Positions 15,901 through 23,556 of a stretch of 64,000 nt of DNA are shown in pieces; position 1 is the first letter of the stretch; each line of letters begins with the position of its first letter. The notes beneath the pieces are model-generated. The model saw only the letters and a program-made list of their open reading frames with translations. It searched no databases and was not told where the DNA came from. The DNA is from Mucilaginibacter oryzae (GTDB taxonomy: Bacteria; Bacteroidota; Bacteroidia; Sphingobacteriales; Sphingobacteriaceae): assembly GCF_003148845.1 (NCBI RefSeq), contig NZ_QGHA01000002.1, forward strand, positions 148,572-212,571, read 5' to 3'. A program made the position numbers and the translations under genes.

Positions 15901-17532
15901 ATGAAGAAACCAATTTTAGTAATGCTGCTGCTTGCGCAGGTTGCCTCGGTAAGGGTTATGGCCCAGCTATCTGAAGGCAAAACCACTGTTGAGAATGGCG
16001 CGCTGCAGGGCACCCGTGAAGCATCAAACGTAACCAGTTTTAAAGGAATCCCTTTTGCACAACCGCCGGTTGGTGATTTACGCTGGAAAGAACCGCAACC
16101 CGCTAAAAACTGGGAAGGCACTTTAAAGGCCGACCATTTTGGAAATAACCCGATGCAAAAGCCTGTTTTTGGAGATATGGGCTTCCGCTCGGCGGGCATG
16201 AGCGAGGATTGTCTGTACCTGAACGTTTGGACACCTGCCAAATCAGCTAAAGAAAAGCTGCCGGTGCTGGTTTATTTTTATGGCGGCGGTTTAATGGCCG
16301 GCGATGGCTCCGAATCACGTTATGACGGCGAAAGCATGGCCAAAAAGGGTATTGTTGCTTTAACTGTTAATTACCGTTTAGGTGTTTTTGGGTTCTTTTC
16401 ACATCCGGAGTTAACTAAAGAGTCGCCAAACCATTCATCGGGTAATTACGGTTACCTTGATCAGCACCTTGCCTTGCTTTGGGTGCAAAAAAATATCGCT
16501 GCTTTTGGCGGCGATCCTAAGCGGGTTACCATTGCCGGCGAATCGGCCGGATCAATTTCCGTATCGGTGCAAATGGCTTCGCCTTTATCTAAAAACCTGA
16601 TAGCGGGGGCTATCGGTGAGAGCGGCGCGGCTATCAAACCAACGCTTTTTCCGATTCCGCTGGCGGAAGGTGAACAAAACGGCGTTAAGTTCGCCTCCAA
16701 AGAAAATGCTAAAACTATAGCTGAATTGCGGGCCATACCTGCTCAACAGTTGTTGGATGACGCTTTCAAGCCTGGTACCCCCCCAATGTCGGCAACTATT
16801 GATAATTATTTGTTGCCAAAATCACTGCCTGAGATATTTATGTCGGGCGAACAGGCTAAAATACCATTATTGGTGGGCTGGAACTCGGCCGAGGTTCCTT
16901 TTCAGTTCCTGATGCGGGCCGATGCGCCCACACTCGACAATTACAAAAAAACGTTAACCGCGCTATACGGCGATAAAGCTGAAGAAGCATTGAAGCTATA
17001 TCCTGCGGCAGGGGATGAGGATGTGATCAAATCGGCAACTGCCCTGGCCAGCGACCGGTTTATTGTATACAGCACCTGGAAATGGGCCGATTTACAGGTG
17101 CAAACAGGAGGGAAGCCGGTTTACCGTTACCTGTTTTCGCGCGTGCGTCCTGCAATGGTAGCCTCGATGGGGAATGCCACGCCAGGTTTGGCTGGTGGTG
17201 TTGTAAAGGGTGACGCAGCCAAAACAGCTCCGAAAATGCCGCCACCGGTTGGCGCAGCCCACGCATCAGAAATTGAATACGCCATGGGTAACCTGGCCGG
17301 TAATAAAACCTACGCCTGGACACCGGATGATTTCAAAGTATCTGAAACCATGGAGAACTATTTTGCCAACTTTATTAAAAACGCTAATCCTAATGGACCG
17401 GGGTTGCCAAAATGGTCGGCCATTACAGATAACAATAAGGTGAAGTTTATGAATATCGATGTAAAAAGCCAGGAACAGACCGAGACAGACCGGGCCCGGT
17501 ACCTGTTTTTAGATCAGGATTATATGAAGTAA
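15901..17532 (+). CDS. Secreted type B carboxylesterase
   Basis: 543 residues with a signal peptide (MKKPILVMLLLAQVASVRVMAQ). Alpha/beta-hydrolase of the carboxylesterase type B family: SFKGIPFAQPPVGDLRWK near the start, SEDCLYLNVWTP, the oxyanion YGGGLMAGDGS, nucleophile Ser in GESAGSISV, and the C-terminal AAHASEIEYAMGN block carrying the catalytic His. These enzymes hydrolyse carboxylic esters outside the cytoplasm. It is divergent from the Nudix-type regulator, which may control it. An 8-bp GC-rich stem with trailing T residues at 17555-17589 ends the gene. Confidence 0.93.
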   Translation: MKKPILVMLLLAQVASVRVMAQLSEGKTTVENGALQGTREASNVTSFKGIPFAQPPVGDLRWKEPQPAKNWEGTLKADHFGNNPMQKPVFGDMGFRSAGMSEDCLYLNVWTPAKSAKEKLPVLVYFYGGGLMAGDGSESRYDGESMAKKGIVALTVNYRLGVFGFFSHPELTKESPNHSSGNYGYLDQHLALLWVQKNIAAFGGDPKRVTIAGESAGSISVSVQMASPLSKNLIAGAIGESGAAIKPTLFPIPLAEGEQNGVKFASKENAKTIAELRAIPAQQLLDDAFKPGTPPMSATIDNYLLPKSLPEIFMSGEQAKIPLLVGWNSAEVPFQFLMRADAPTLDNYKKTLTALYGDKAEEALKLYPAAGDEDVIKSATALASDRFIVYSTWKWADLQVQTGGKPVYRYLFSRVRPAMVASMGNATPGLAGGVVKGDAAKTAPKMPPPVGAAHASEIEYAMGNLAGNKTYAWTPDDFKVSETMENYFANFIKNANPNGPGLPKWSAITDNNKVKFMNIDVKSQEQTETDRARYLFLDQDYMK

Positions 17533-17554
17533 AATTTTTCAGGTGTTTTAATCG

Positions 17555-17589
17555 GCTCCTGCGATTTTTGGCAGGGGCTTTCTTGTTTT
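17555..17589 (+). terminator. Intrinsic terminator after carboxylesterase
   Basis: Stem GCTCCTGC / GCAGGGGC (one G-T pair) with an 8-nt loop, followed by a T-rich run. Confidence 0.7.
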
Positions 17590-17645
17590 CCGGTCATCTT
17601 ATAATTACCATAATTCCCGCCGATTATTGTGAGTAGCTAAATGCC

Positions 17646-17653
17646 TATCTTTG
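17646..17653 (+). promoter_or_regulatory. -7 promoter element of hscB
   Basis: TATCTTTG is an exact match to the Bacteroidota TAnnTTTG element. It ends 4 nt before the ATG of hscB, so transcription would begin at or next to the start codon, giving a leaderless or nearly leaderless mRNA. Confidence 0.6.
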
Positions 17654-17657
17654 CCTT

Positions 17658-18182
17658 ATGAACTATTTTGAATTTTATGGCATTCCGGAATCATTTAACA
17701 TTGACCAGGCTGCACTTAAAAAAGAGTTTTACAAGTTGAGCAAACTTTACCATCCGGATTTTTATGCTAACGAGGGCGAGGAAAAACAGCGGGAGATACT
17801 GGAATTATCAACCCTGAATAACAAAGCTTACCTTGCCCTTAGCGACCCGGAAAAGCGCCTCGAATACATTTTACAGCTTCATGATTTGGTAGCCGAAGGT
17901 GCAAAACCACAATTACCTGCAGATTTTTTAATGGAGATGATGGATATCAACGAGCGCCTGATGGAAGCCGACGACGCGGAGCAACTGGCTACTATCACTT
18001 CCGAAACCCTTGCCATTGAGGGAGATATGAATGAAGAATTAGCAAAGCTTACCGATGGCTACGAACAACTGGATGATACGGCGAAAGAAAGCCGCCGCAT
18101 AGAGATTGCAGATATTTACTATAAACAAAAATATTTGTTGCGAATTAAAGAAAGTTTATCTACATTTGCAGCCCGCTTGTAA
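17658..18182 (+). CDS. hscB: Fe-S cluster assembly J-type co-chaperone HscB
   Basis: 174 residues. The N-terminal J domain has FEFYGIPESFNIDQAALKKEFYKLSKLYHPDF with the HPD motif that stimulates the Hsp70 partner HscA. The C-terminal helical domain (LPADFLMEMMDINERLMEA...) binds the scaffold IscU. Length and domain order are normal. No isc, sufE or hscA gene is adjacent, so the gene is separated from its pathway here. It is followed 19 nt later by tRNA-Leu. Confidence 0.93.
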   Translation: MNYFEFYGIPESFNIDQAALKKEFYKLSKLYHPDFYANEGEEKQREILELSTLNNKAYLALSDPEKRLEYILQLHDLVAEGAKPQLPADFLMEMMDINERLMEADDAEQLATITSETLAIEGDMNEELAKLTDGYEQLDDTAKESRRIEIADIYYKQKYLLRIKESLSTFAARL

Positions 18183-18201
18183 GGGAATACACTTACAAAA
18201 T

Positions 18202-18281
18202 GCCCAGATGGCGGAATTGGTAGACGCGCTGGTCTCAAACACCTGTGGGAAACCGTGCCGGTTCGACTCCGGCTCTGGGTA
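18202..18281 (+). tRNA. tRNA-Leu (anticodon CAA)
   Basis: Acceptor arms GCCCAGA and TCTGGGT pair fully (one G-T). The D arm GCGGAATTGGTAGACGC, a long class-II variable arm and the T arm GCCGG-TTCGACT-CCGGC identify tRNA-Leu. The anticodon loop CTCAAAC gives anticodon CAA at 18236-18238. The anticodon stem (CTGGT against ACCTG) contains one T-T mismatch. CCA is not encoded. Confidence 0.93.
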
Positions 18282-18282
18282 C

Positions 18283-18328
18283 AAAGCCGTAGTCAGTACG
18301 AATTTTCGTTCTGATACGGCTTTTTTTA
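18283..18328 (+). terminator. Intrinsic terminator after tRNA-Leu
   Basis: Long imperfect stem AAAGCCGTAGTCAGTACGAA paired with TTCGTTCTGATACGGCTTT, then a T run. It begins immediately after the tRNA 3' end. Confidence 0.85.
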
Positions 18329-18480
18329 TTGGCGAACTTATTGTTAATCATGTATATATGGAGAATTCGGACGCCTTGACCACTTGATTCCGCAAATTAG
18401 TGATCAATTGTTCCGTAACACTTTGACCATCTCAATTGATTGATTGTAAGAAGCTAATTAAGTTTTATTTACACAAACAT

Positions 18481-18678
18481 ATGTTCTATGAGGCACTGAA
18501 TAGGGTGGTCAATGGGCCCGTATTCTCCAATGCTGTCCCTCCGGGCGATTGCGAAGATGCTTGCGGTCCGTTAAAGTCATGTCCGACCAATTCCCCTTAT
18601 TGCCTGAGTTCGAGCTGTACCAATAGAGAGGGAAAATCGGTACAGATCAAATCGTGTAGCCCTACTCAAGAATTTTAA
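18481..18678 (+). CDS. Small six-cysteine peptide, possible secreted/RiPP-like precursor (not recognised)
   Basis: 65 residues from ATG 18481 (an in-frame TTG at 18436 is less likely). No family is recognised. The first 20 residues (MFYEALNRVVNGPVFSNAVP) have no positive N-region or lipobox, so it is not a classical Sec substrate. The remaining 45 contain all six Cys (GDC, DAC, KSC, PYC, SSC, KSC), rich in Ser, Pro and Thr. Its neighbours are a TlpA-type thioredoxin 57 nt downstream on the same strand and a C39-type leader peptidase fragment beyond. Inference: the N-terminal third could be a leader and the Cys-rich part a disulfide-bonded or modified core. A chance frame remains possible. Confidence 0.5.
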   Translation: MFYEALNRVVNGPVFSNAVPPGDCEDACGPLKSCPTNSPYCLSSSCTNREGKSVQIKSCSPTQEF

Positions 18679-18735
18679 TTGAATTTTTACCTATGCGCCT
18701 AAACTTTGGTTTAGGCGCTACCTTGAAAACTGAAC

Positions 18736-20088
18736 ATGAAACTAAATAGTTTGCTTTTTTTGCTGCTGCTTTGGGCCTTGCAAGGCAGTGCGCAAAAGCC
18801 AAAAGATGTCTTTATATCAGGCAAGCTTCTCCATCTCAATAATATGACCACGGTCTTTGATCTTTCCGACGTTGGTACACTCCGGCTTGGCGATTTCGGG
18901 GCACAGGTTATACCTGACACATTAGGAAACTTTGCCGTGCATTTTAAACTGGGTAAAACCGGTTATTTCAGGTTGGGAAGAAATATATTATACGTTAGTC
19001 CGGGAGATAGACTTCAAGTGACGATTGATAATAATGCTCCAGAAAAATCAGCATTCTCAGGCGATGGTGCCGCCGCCGATAATTATTTGAGATCGGCTCC
19101 GTTTATGAATGCCGCTTCCTACCTGATGCAAAGGGACAGTATAAAAGCTACCATTCAGGGAACACTGGATTTCGTCCTTCGCTCCGCCGTTAAAAGGCGG
19201 GAACTTTTAAATTCAGTTCAGGGCCTTAGTGCTGAATTTAAAAGTCTTGAAGATGCCAGGATCGATGCGGACATCATCAATAGCCTCAAGTATTTCTCCG
19301 GATTTTATATCCGCAAAAACAAAATCCCAAAATCAGATCAACCGGAAGTTCAGAAAGCCTGCTTTGAATTAACCAAACCCTATGTCCAAAAATATGCAGT
19401 GCAGTTAACAGATCCTGACCTGTTGAAATTAGACGTTTTCAGAGCCAACTTCTATACCATTTTTGGTTATCAGAACGATGCCGGTATCAAGGTACCTGAA
19501 TTTGCTGACTGGAAGTACGCTTATGAGCTGTTTTACTATATCCAGGCCGCAAAAGAAAAAAGTGAACTTCCACCATTGAAAGTAAAAATTGATTCCGTTC
19601 AAAACCCGGAATTCCGGGACGCGATCAAAGAATCGTTCAATTCAAAAAGCGGTTTTTGGGACGGCGATACCGCCATTGATTTTATGGTGAAGGACCTGAC
19701 CGATAAAAACATTTCGTTAAGCGGTTTTAAAGGTAAAACAATCTACATCGACCTCTGGGCATCCTGGTGCGTACCTTGCCTGCAGGAAATCCCTGCATTG
19801 GATAGTTTGAGGGCCCGGTACAAGGGCAATCCAAATATTGTTTTTATTTCACTTTCCATAGACCAAAACAAAGAAGAATGGAAGAAGAGCGTACAGAAAC
19901 ACAAACTTCAGGGCATACAGCTCTTTTCCGGATTGCCGGCATTGAAACCCTATAAAATATCGACTGTTCCCCGGTCGATAATCATTGATCGTGATTTCAA
20001 AGTTTTAATGATGGATGGCCCGACCCCGTCGAATCCTGCATTAGCTAATTATCTGGATGAAGTGCTGAAGAAGACTGTATCCAAGTGA
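18736..20088 (+). CDS. TlpA-family thioredoxin with large N-terminal domain
   Basis: 450 residues with signal peptide MKLNSLLFLLLLWALQGSAQ. The N-terminal 300 residues resemble the DUF4369-like beta/helical region found in Bacteroidota disulfide proteins (FISGKLLHLN...; IDNN; a helical middle). The C-terminal 140 residues are a TlpA/AhpC-type thioredoxin with active site WASWCVPC (Cys345, Cys348) and a cis-Pro in STVPRSIIID. It works in the periplasm as a thiol-disulfide oxidoreductase. Placed between a six-Cys peptide and a C39 peptidase fragment, it could handle disulfides of an exported peptide; this is inference. Confidence 0.9.
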   Translation: MKLNSLLFLLLLWALQGSAQKPKDVFISGKLLHLNNMTTVFDLSDVGTLRLGDFGAQVIPDTLGNFAVHFKLGKTGYFRLGRNILYVSPGDRLQVTIDNNAPEKSAFSGDGAAADNYLRSAPFMNAASYLMQRDSIKATIQGTLDFVLRSAVKRRELLNSVQGLSAEFKSLEDARIDADIINSLKYFSGFYIRKNKIPKSDQPEVQKACFELTKPYVQKYAVQLTDPDLLKLDVFRANFYTIFGYQNDAGIKVPEFADWKYAYELFYYIQAAKEKSELPPLKVKIDSVQNPEFRDAIKESFNSKSGFWDGDTAIDFMVKDLTDKNISLSGFKGKTIYIDLWASWCVPCLQEIPALDSLRARYKGNPNIVFISLSIDQNKEEWKKSVQKHKLQGIQLFSGLPALKPYKISTVPRSIIIDRDFKVLMMDGPTPSNPALANYLDEVLKKTVSK

Positions 20089-20106
20089 CCTAAACTATTT
20101 TTTATT

Positions 20107-20424
20107 TTGAAGCGATTCCCTTTTTATAAACAGCCCGATCAAATGGATTGCGGCCCCACGTGTTTGCGCATGATTGCCAAATATTTTGGCCGTAATATCA
20201 AAATACAAACACTGAGGCAGCTTTGCGATATTAACCGTGAAAGCGTTTCGTTGCTGGGTATCAGTGATGCGGCAGAAAAGCTGGGTTTGCGCTCACTTGG
20301 AGCCAGGCTTAGCCTGGATGACCTGAAAGAAGCTGAATTGCCCTGTATTCTGCATTGGCGACAAAACCATTTCGTTGTCCTGCCTGCATCAGCACCGGCT
20401 GGTTCAATGGGTCATAAACAATAA
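20107..20424 (+). pseudogene. Truncated C39 peptidase domain of a peptidase-containing ABC transporter
   Basis: Opens with a TTG codon and KRFPFYKQPDQMDCGPTCLRM, the standard start of Bacteroidota bacteriocin-type exporters whose C39 domain cuts the leader of the cargo. Catalytic Cys15 and His88 (HWRQNHFVVL) are there, but similarity stops right after HFVVL. The catalytic Asp of the family, the membrane domain and the ATPase are missing; the frame ends in PASAPAGSMGHKQ. A full PCAT is about 720 residues, so this is a broken gene. The following 300 nt contain no in-frame continuation on any plus-strand frame, so it is a deletion, not a simple frameshift. Confidence 0.8.
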
Positions 20425-20741
20425 ACAGTCCGCCCGTTGCCGGTATTGTTTTTTCTATAAGTCGGACAAGGTCATCATACACATACTAATAAATCAGCTT
20501 GTTAACCCCGGCTGCAGAAAGGTTCAGTGTACCACCCATCAGCGCCACGGCCTTTGGCGACACGATTCTGCGCGGTGGTCTATCTACCAATTGGGCATAT
20601 TACAATCCTTGATATAGATTACGAGTAAACAAAGACTGCCTGATGAAATTAATCATTCGGCAGTTTTTGTTTATCACATTGCATGGTATTTGCTCATCAT
20701 CGAAGCAAACGTAACGGCGTGCGCCAGCCAGTTGAAATATT
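20425..20741. other. Gene debris and terminator behind the C39 fragment
   Basis: 317 nt without an intact gene. In the third plus-strand frame, 20493-20612 is open for 39 codons (LLTPAAERFSVPPISATAFG... ending WAYYNP-stop) and reads like the real C-terminus of a protein I cannot identify. It ends 22 nt before a strong terminator hairpin (20635-20668), suggesting the tail of a gene whose middle was deleted together with the transporter. Low certainty. Confidence 0.4.
20635..20668 (+). terminator. Intrinsic terminator
   Basis: ACTGCC-TGATGA ... TCAT-TC-GGCAGT stem followed by TTTTT; would end plus-strand transcription from the peptide/TlpA/C39 region. Confidence 0.75.
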
Positions 20742-21242
20742 TTACTGCGGTGCTGTAACATAATCAGCATCAGTATCATAGCATTTTTTATCAATCAGGT
20801 AATTCATTATTCTATTATCAAATGTTAATGAGGATACTGCATCTGGGCTTCCTATCATTTGTTTCTTGTTTAAGTCTACCTCTAGAAAATATCCATTGCG
20901 GCTTGAACCATTCTCGGGGTCAATGAACGAGAATGATAAGTAGATAACCTTACTTTTTATACTATCAATGCCAACTCTATATTTTAATGTTCTTTTATCT
21001 ATCGAACTCGACTTGATTAATAAAATCATTAAACTATCGCATGTCAATTTTCCATAATCAGCATTGACCAACTCATTTTTCTTAGCAGTCGGGGTTAGTT
21101 TTACATTGGTTTGGAGAGTATCTTTATTATAAACTCTTTGAGACGAATCATTTTGACTTGCTGATGACGCCGTAACATTCTTATTTGAATAATTACACCC
21201 CAAACACACTAAAAGTAATATTGCTGCTATTTTATTCTTCAT
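20742..21242 (-). CDS. Hypothetical lipoprotein behind an RHS stub
   Basis: 166 residues. It has a lipoprotein signal MKNKIAAILLLVCLGC (lipidated Cys16) and a Ser/Asn/Thr-rich tether, then a small mixed domain (YGKLTCDSLMILLIKSSSIDKRTLKYRVGIDSIKSKVIYLSFSF...). No family is recognised. The start lies 12 nt after the stop of an RHS-core remnant on the same strand. In polymorphic-toxin loci that place is normally held by a toxin tip and its immunity gene, and lipoprotein immunity proteins exist. So an orphan immunity or accessory role is possible, but it is only positional inference. Base composition is AT-richer than the surrounding housekeeping genes. Confidence 0.65.
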   Translation of the reverse strand: MKNKIAAILLLVCLGCNYSNKNVTASSASQNDSSQRVYNKDTLQTNVKLTPTAKKNELVNADYGKLTCDSLMILLIKSSSIDKRTLKYRVGIDSIKSKVIYLSFSFIDPENGSSRNGYFLEVDLNKKQMIGSPDAVSSLTFDNRIMNYLIDKKCYDTDADYVTAPQ

Positions 21243-21254
21243 TAGTGATAAAAA

Positions 21255-21431
21255 CTATTCACAATCGTATACGTTCATTTCTTTTTGTACCTCTTTGCCA
21301 TTGTAAAGATATTTATTTCCAACATTTAGCTGGCGGTGTACGTTCAGTCCAAAAGGGTAATAGTCTTCTTCGCCAACCTTACCATTTGTTTGGTCGAGCG
21401 TTACCTGTCTGTCCGAAAGTGGCACTGTTTT
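21255..21431 (-). pseudogene. RHS-repeat core fragment
   Basis: An open stretch of 58 codons with no proper start. It reads VPLSDRQVTLDQTNGKVGEE, then DYYPFGLNVHRQLNVGNKYL and YNGKEVQKEMNVYDCE before a stop. DYYPFGL plus KYLYNGKE is the hallmark of the RHS repeat-associated core of Bacteroidota. A normal protein continues VYDYGARFYDP... and has thousands of upstream residues; here it is cut on both sides, with a stop just before the usual DYGARFYDP. Remnant of a polymorphic toxin or RHS cassette, upstream of the lipoprotein gene. Confidence 0.85.
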
Positions 21432-21595
21432 TTATTTATTATTCATCTGATAGTCAGATAAATACACAAAAAAACCATCGAAAAAAAAGTAATTGTCTCA
21501 TTATTAAATGCTTAGTTAAAGTTGCTCTGCTAATCATTTTGATGTGTTTTCCTTTAAAACAATATAAAATCAAACCACAATTAAAAATAAATTTA

Positions 21596-21603
21596 TACTT
21601 TTG
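21596..21603 (+). promoter_or_regulatory. -7 promoter element of tig
   Basis: TACTTTTG matches TAnnTTTG, 75 nt before the trigger-factor ATG. A clear -33 TTTG partner is not seen at the usual spacing. Confidence 0.45.
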
Positions 21604-21678
21604 CGCCTCGAATTTTGTATAGCCTGCATTAGGCTTTAGGCTATATTTCAAACGATTAAATTAAATACCCGGTAAAAG

Positions 21679-23037
21679 ATGAATATTACACAGGAAAAAA
21701 TTAGTGACCTGAATGCGATTGTTAAAATTAACATCAACCCTGAAGATTATCAGCCACGTGTTGAAAAGGCGATAAAAGAAAACGCTAAAAAAGCGAAACT
21801 TCCTGGTTTTCGTCCGGGTATGGTGCCGGCATCGCACATCAAAAAAATGTACGGTAAAAGCATTTTGGTTGATGAGATCAATAACCTGTTGCAAGATACT
21901 TTAAACAACTACATCGACGAGCAAAAACTGGCCGTATTAGGTCAGCCATTGCCTGCTGTTGACGATAACAAAGAATACAACTGGGATTTTGCCGATAATT
22001 TTGAGTTTAGCTACGAGTTAGGCTTAGCACCTGAGTTTGTTATCAACTTTTCATCGCAGGATAAATTAACCCAATACGTTATCAAAATTGACGACGAAAC
22101 CCTGGCTTCACGCATCAAAAACATTCGCCGCAGCTATGGCAAAATGACAAATCCTGACGTATCGGCAGATGATGACGTGCTTTACGCCGAATTGGTTCAA
22201 CTTTCGGCCGATGGTAGTGTTTTTGAGGGTGGGATTACCAATACCGCGTCGGTTCGTTTGGATCAGATCAAAGATGAGGCTATCAAAGCTTCGCTGATCG
22301 GTTTGAAAAAAGGCGATGTTTTGAATTTCGATATCCGTAAGGCATATGATGGCGATGCAGCTAAAATTGCCGGTTTGTTGAAAATTGAAGAAGATGACGC
22401 GGCTGATTTGAGAGGCGAGTTCCAGTTAACGGTAAAAAACGTTAACCGTTTAGAAGAAAGCGACTTAAACCAGGAGTTCTTTGACAAATTATTTGGTGAA
22501 GGTACAGTAACTACCGAAGAGGAGTTCAGGGCTAAAATTACCGAAGAGCTTGAAAGCATGATGGTACAGGATTCGGACCGTAAATTACAGGACGATATTT
22601 ATAAACTGGCCATTGCTAAAGTTGATTTCGCGTTGCCTGATGAGTTCCTGAAACGTTGGTTAAAAGCTACTAACGAAAAATTGAGCGACGAAGAGTTAGA
22701 AGGTGGTTACAACGATTTTGCACAAAACCTGAAATGGACGTTGATTGAAAACAAAATCATTGTTGATAATACCATCGAAATTAAATATGAAGATGTGTTT
22801 GAACTGGCTAAAATCCGTTTAGATCAGCAATTCAGGATGTATAGCCCAACTGCTATCCCTGAAGATCAGTTGGGCCAGTACACCGTTCAGTACCTGCAAA
22901 ACAAAGACAACGCTAACAAAATATTTGAAGAGGTAAAAGCCCTTAAAGTATTTGATTACGTTAAAAGCGTAATCACTTTAGATAAACAGGAGATCCTTTA
23001 CACTGATTTCAGTGCAATGGTTTCTGCAGCGCAGTAA
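21679..23037 (+). CDS. tig: Trigger factor
   Basis: 452 residues. Trigger factor is the ribosome-bound chaperone with peptidyl-prolyl isomerase activity. The N-terminal ribosome-binding domain includes the signature region AKKAKLPGFRPGMVPASHIKKMYGKSI (GFRPGxxP). The middle part (about 150-250) corresponds to the PPIase domain but is divergent, as usual in Bacteroidota. The C-terminal helical arms complete the protein. It precedes clpP and clpX, the order seen widely in bacteria, though long repeat-bearing spacers (519 and 163 nt) separate the genes here. Confidence 0.95.
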   Translation: MNITQEKISDLNAIVKININPEDYQPRVEKAIKENAKKAKLPGFRPGMVPASHIKKMYGKSILVDEINNLLQDTLNNYIDEQKLAVLGQPLPAVDDNKEYNWDFADNFEFSYELGLAPEFVINFSSQDKLTQYVIKIDDETLASRIKNIRRSYGKMTNPDVSADDDVLYAELVQLSADGSVFEGGITNTASVRLDQIKDEAIKASLIGLKKGDVLNFDIRKAYDGDAAKIAGLLKIEEDDAADLRGEFQLTVKNVNRLEESDLNQEFFDKLFGEGTVTTEEEFRAKITEELESMMVQDSDRKLQDDIYKLAIAKVDFALPDEFLKRWLKATNEKLSDEELEGGYNDFAQNLKWTLIENKIIVDNTIEIKYEDVFELAKIRLDQQFRMYSPTAIPEDQLGQYTVQYLQNKDNANKIFEEVKALKVFDYVKSVITLDKQEILYTDFSAMVSAAQ

Positions 23038-23556
23038 TTTTTCTCTCCCTCGGGAGGTTTGTATATTCATCAAAAGCAACTCATCGGGTTGCTTTTGGTG
23101 TTTTACAGAAGTTGTTGTACATCTCGCGCTCGTTTGCAACGAGTGCGAAACTGGGTTGGCGTTTGTAACGCAATTAACTCGTATTGCAAATGCGAAACCA
23201 TATTAAGCGCTCATTGACATCTCGCGCTCGTTTGCAACGAATGCGAAACTGGGTTGGCGTTTGTAACGCCCTTAATTCGCATTACAAATGCGAAACCATA
23301 TTAAGCGCTCATTGCAAATGAGCACAAGGAGGATAAGGAGGATATTTCCGAACGACTGAATTAGCAGAAATAAATCCGTAATGTAACCGCCATGTAACTT
23401 TCGGACTTTTCCGACTTACAGGCTTCCCGACTCAGCAACGCCTCACCAAAAAAATTACTTATTTAAAACTATCTTTTAAAAATAGTATTCAACTAAAAAC
23501 TATATTTAACGCGGGTTAAATACCTGCACTCCTAACAAGAATAATTAACAAAAACC
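23038..23556. other. 519-nt tig-clpP spacer, largely repeats
   Basis: Holds the 98-bp tandem repeat (23119-23314), then a purine-rich AAGGAGGATAAGGAGG run near 23327, then a weak ACTTTCGGACTTTTCCGACTT-type word array near 23396-23435 related to that between clpP and clpX. No gene is visible. Confidence 0.6.
23119..23314. repeat. 98-bp tandem repeat, two copies, palindrome-rich
   Basis: Copies start at 23119 and 23217 and are nearly identical. Each contains GCGCTCGTTTGCAACGA(G/A)TGC, GGCGTTTGTAACGC, TTGCAAATGCGAAACC and AAGCGCTCATTG. The GCGTTTGTAACGC word is shared with the repeats at 9599-9832. Probably a REP-like dispersed element; no linked transposase. Confidence 0.8.

Noticed and set aside
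18106-18387. 93-codon frame crossing the tRNA
   Set aside because: It runs through the 3' end of hscB, a clear tRNA and its terminator.
18436-18480. TTG start extending the Cys-rich peptide
   Set aside because: The extension begins at a weak codon and adds no leader-like features; ATG 18481 preferred.
20375-20617. 80-codon plus-strand frame after the C39 fragment
   Set aside because: It reads as random Cys/His/Arg-rich sequence in a region of deletion debris; the tail in another frame looks more protein-like.
21185-21622. 145-codon plus-strand frame
   Set aside because: Antisense to the RHS remnant and the lipoprotein start, with low-complexity AT-rich translation.
18282-21678. Integrase or att repeat for the putative island
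   Set aside because: No integrase gene and no copy of the tRNA 3' end could be found, so integration at the tRNA stays unproven.
23119-23314. Possible CRISPR array
   Set aside because: Units are 98 bp with no repeat-spacer alternation and only two copies; no cas gene in the window.
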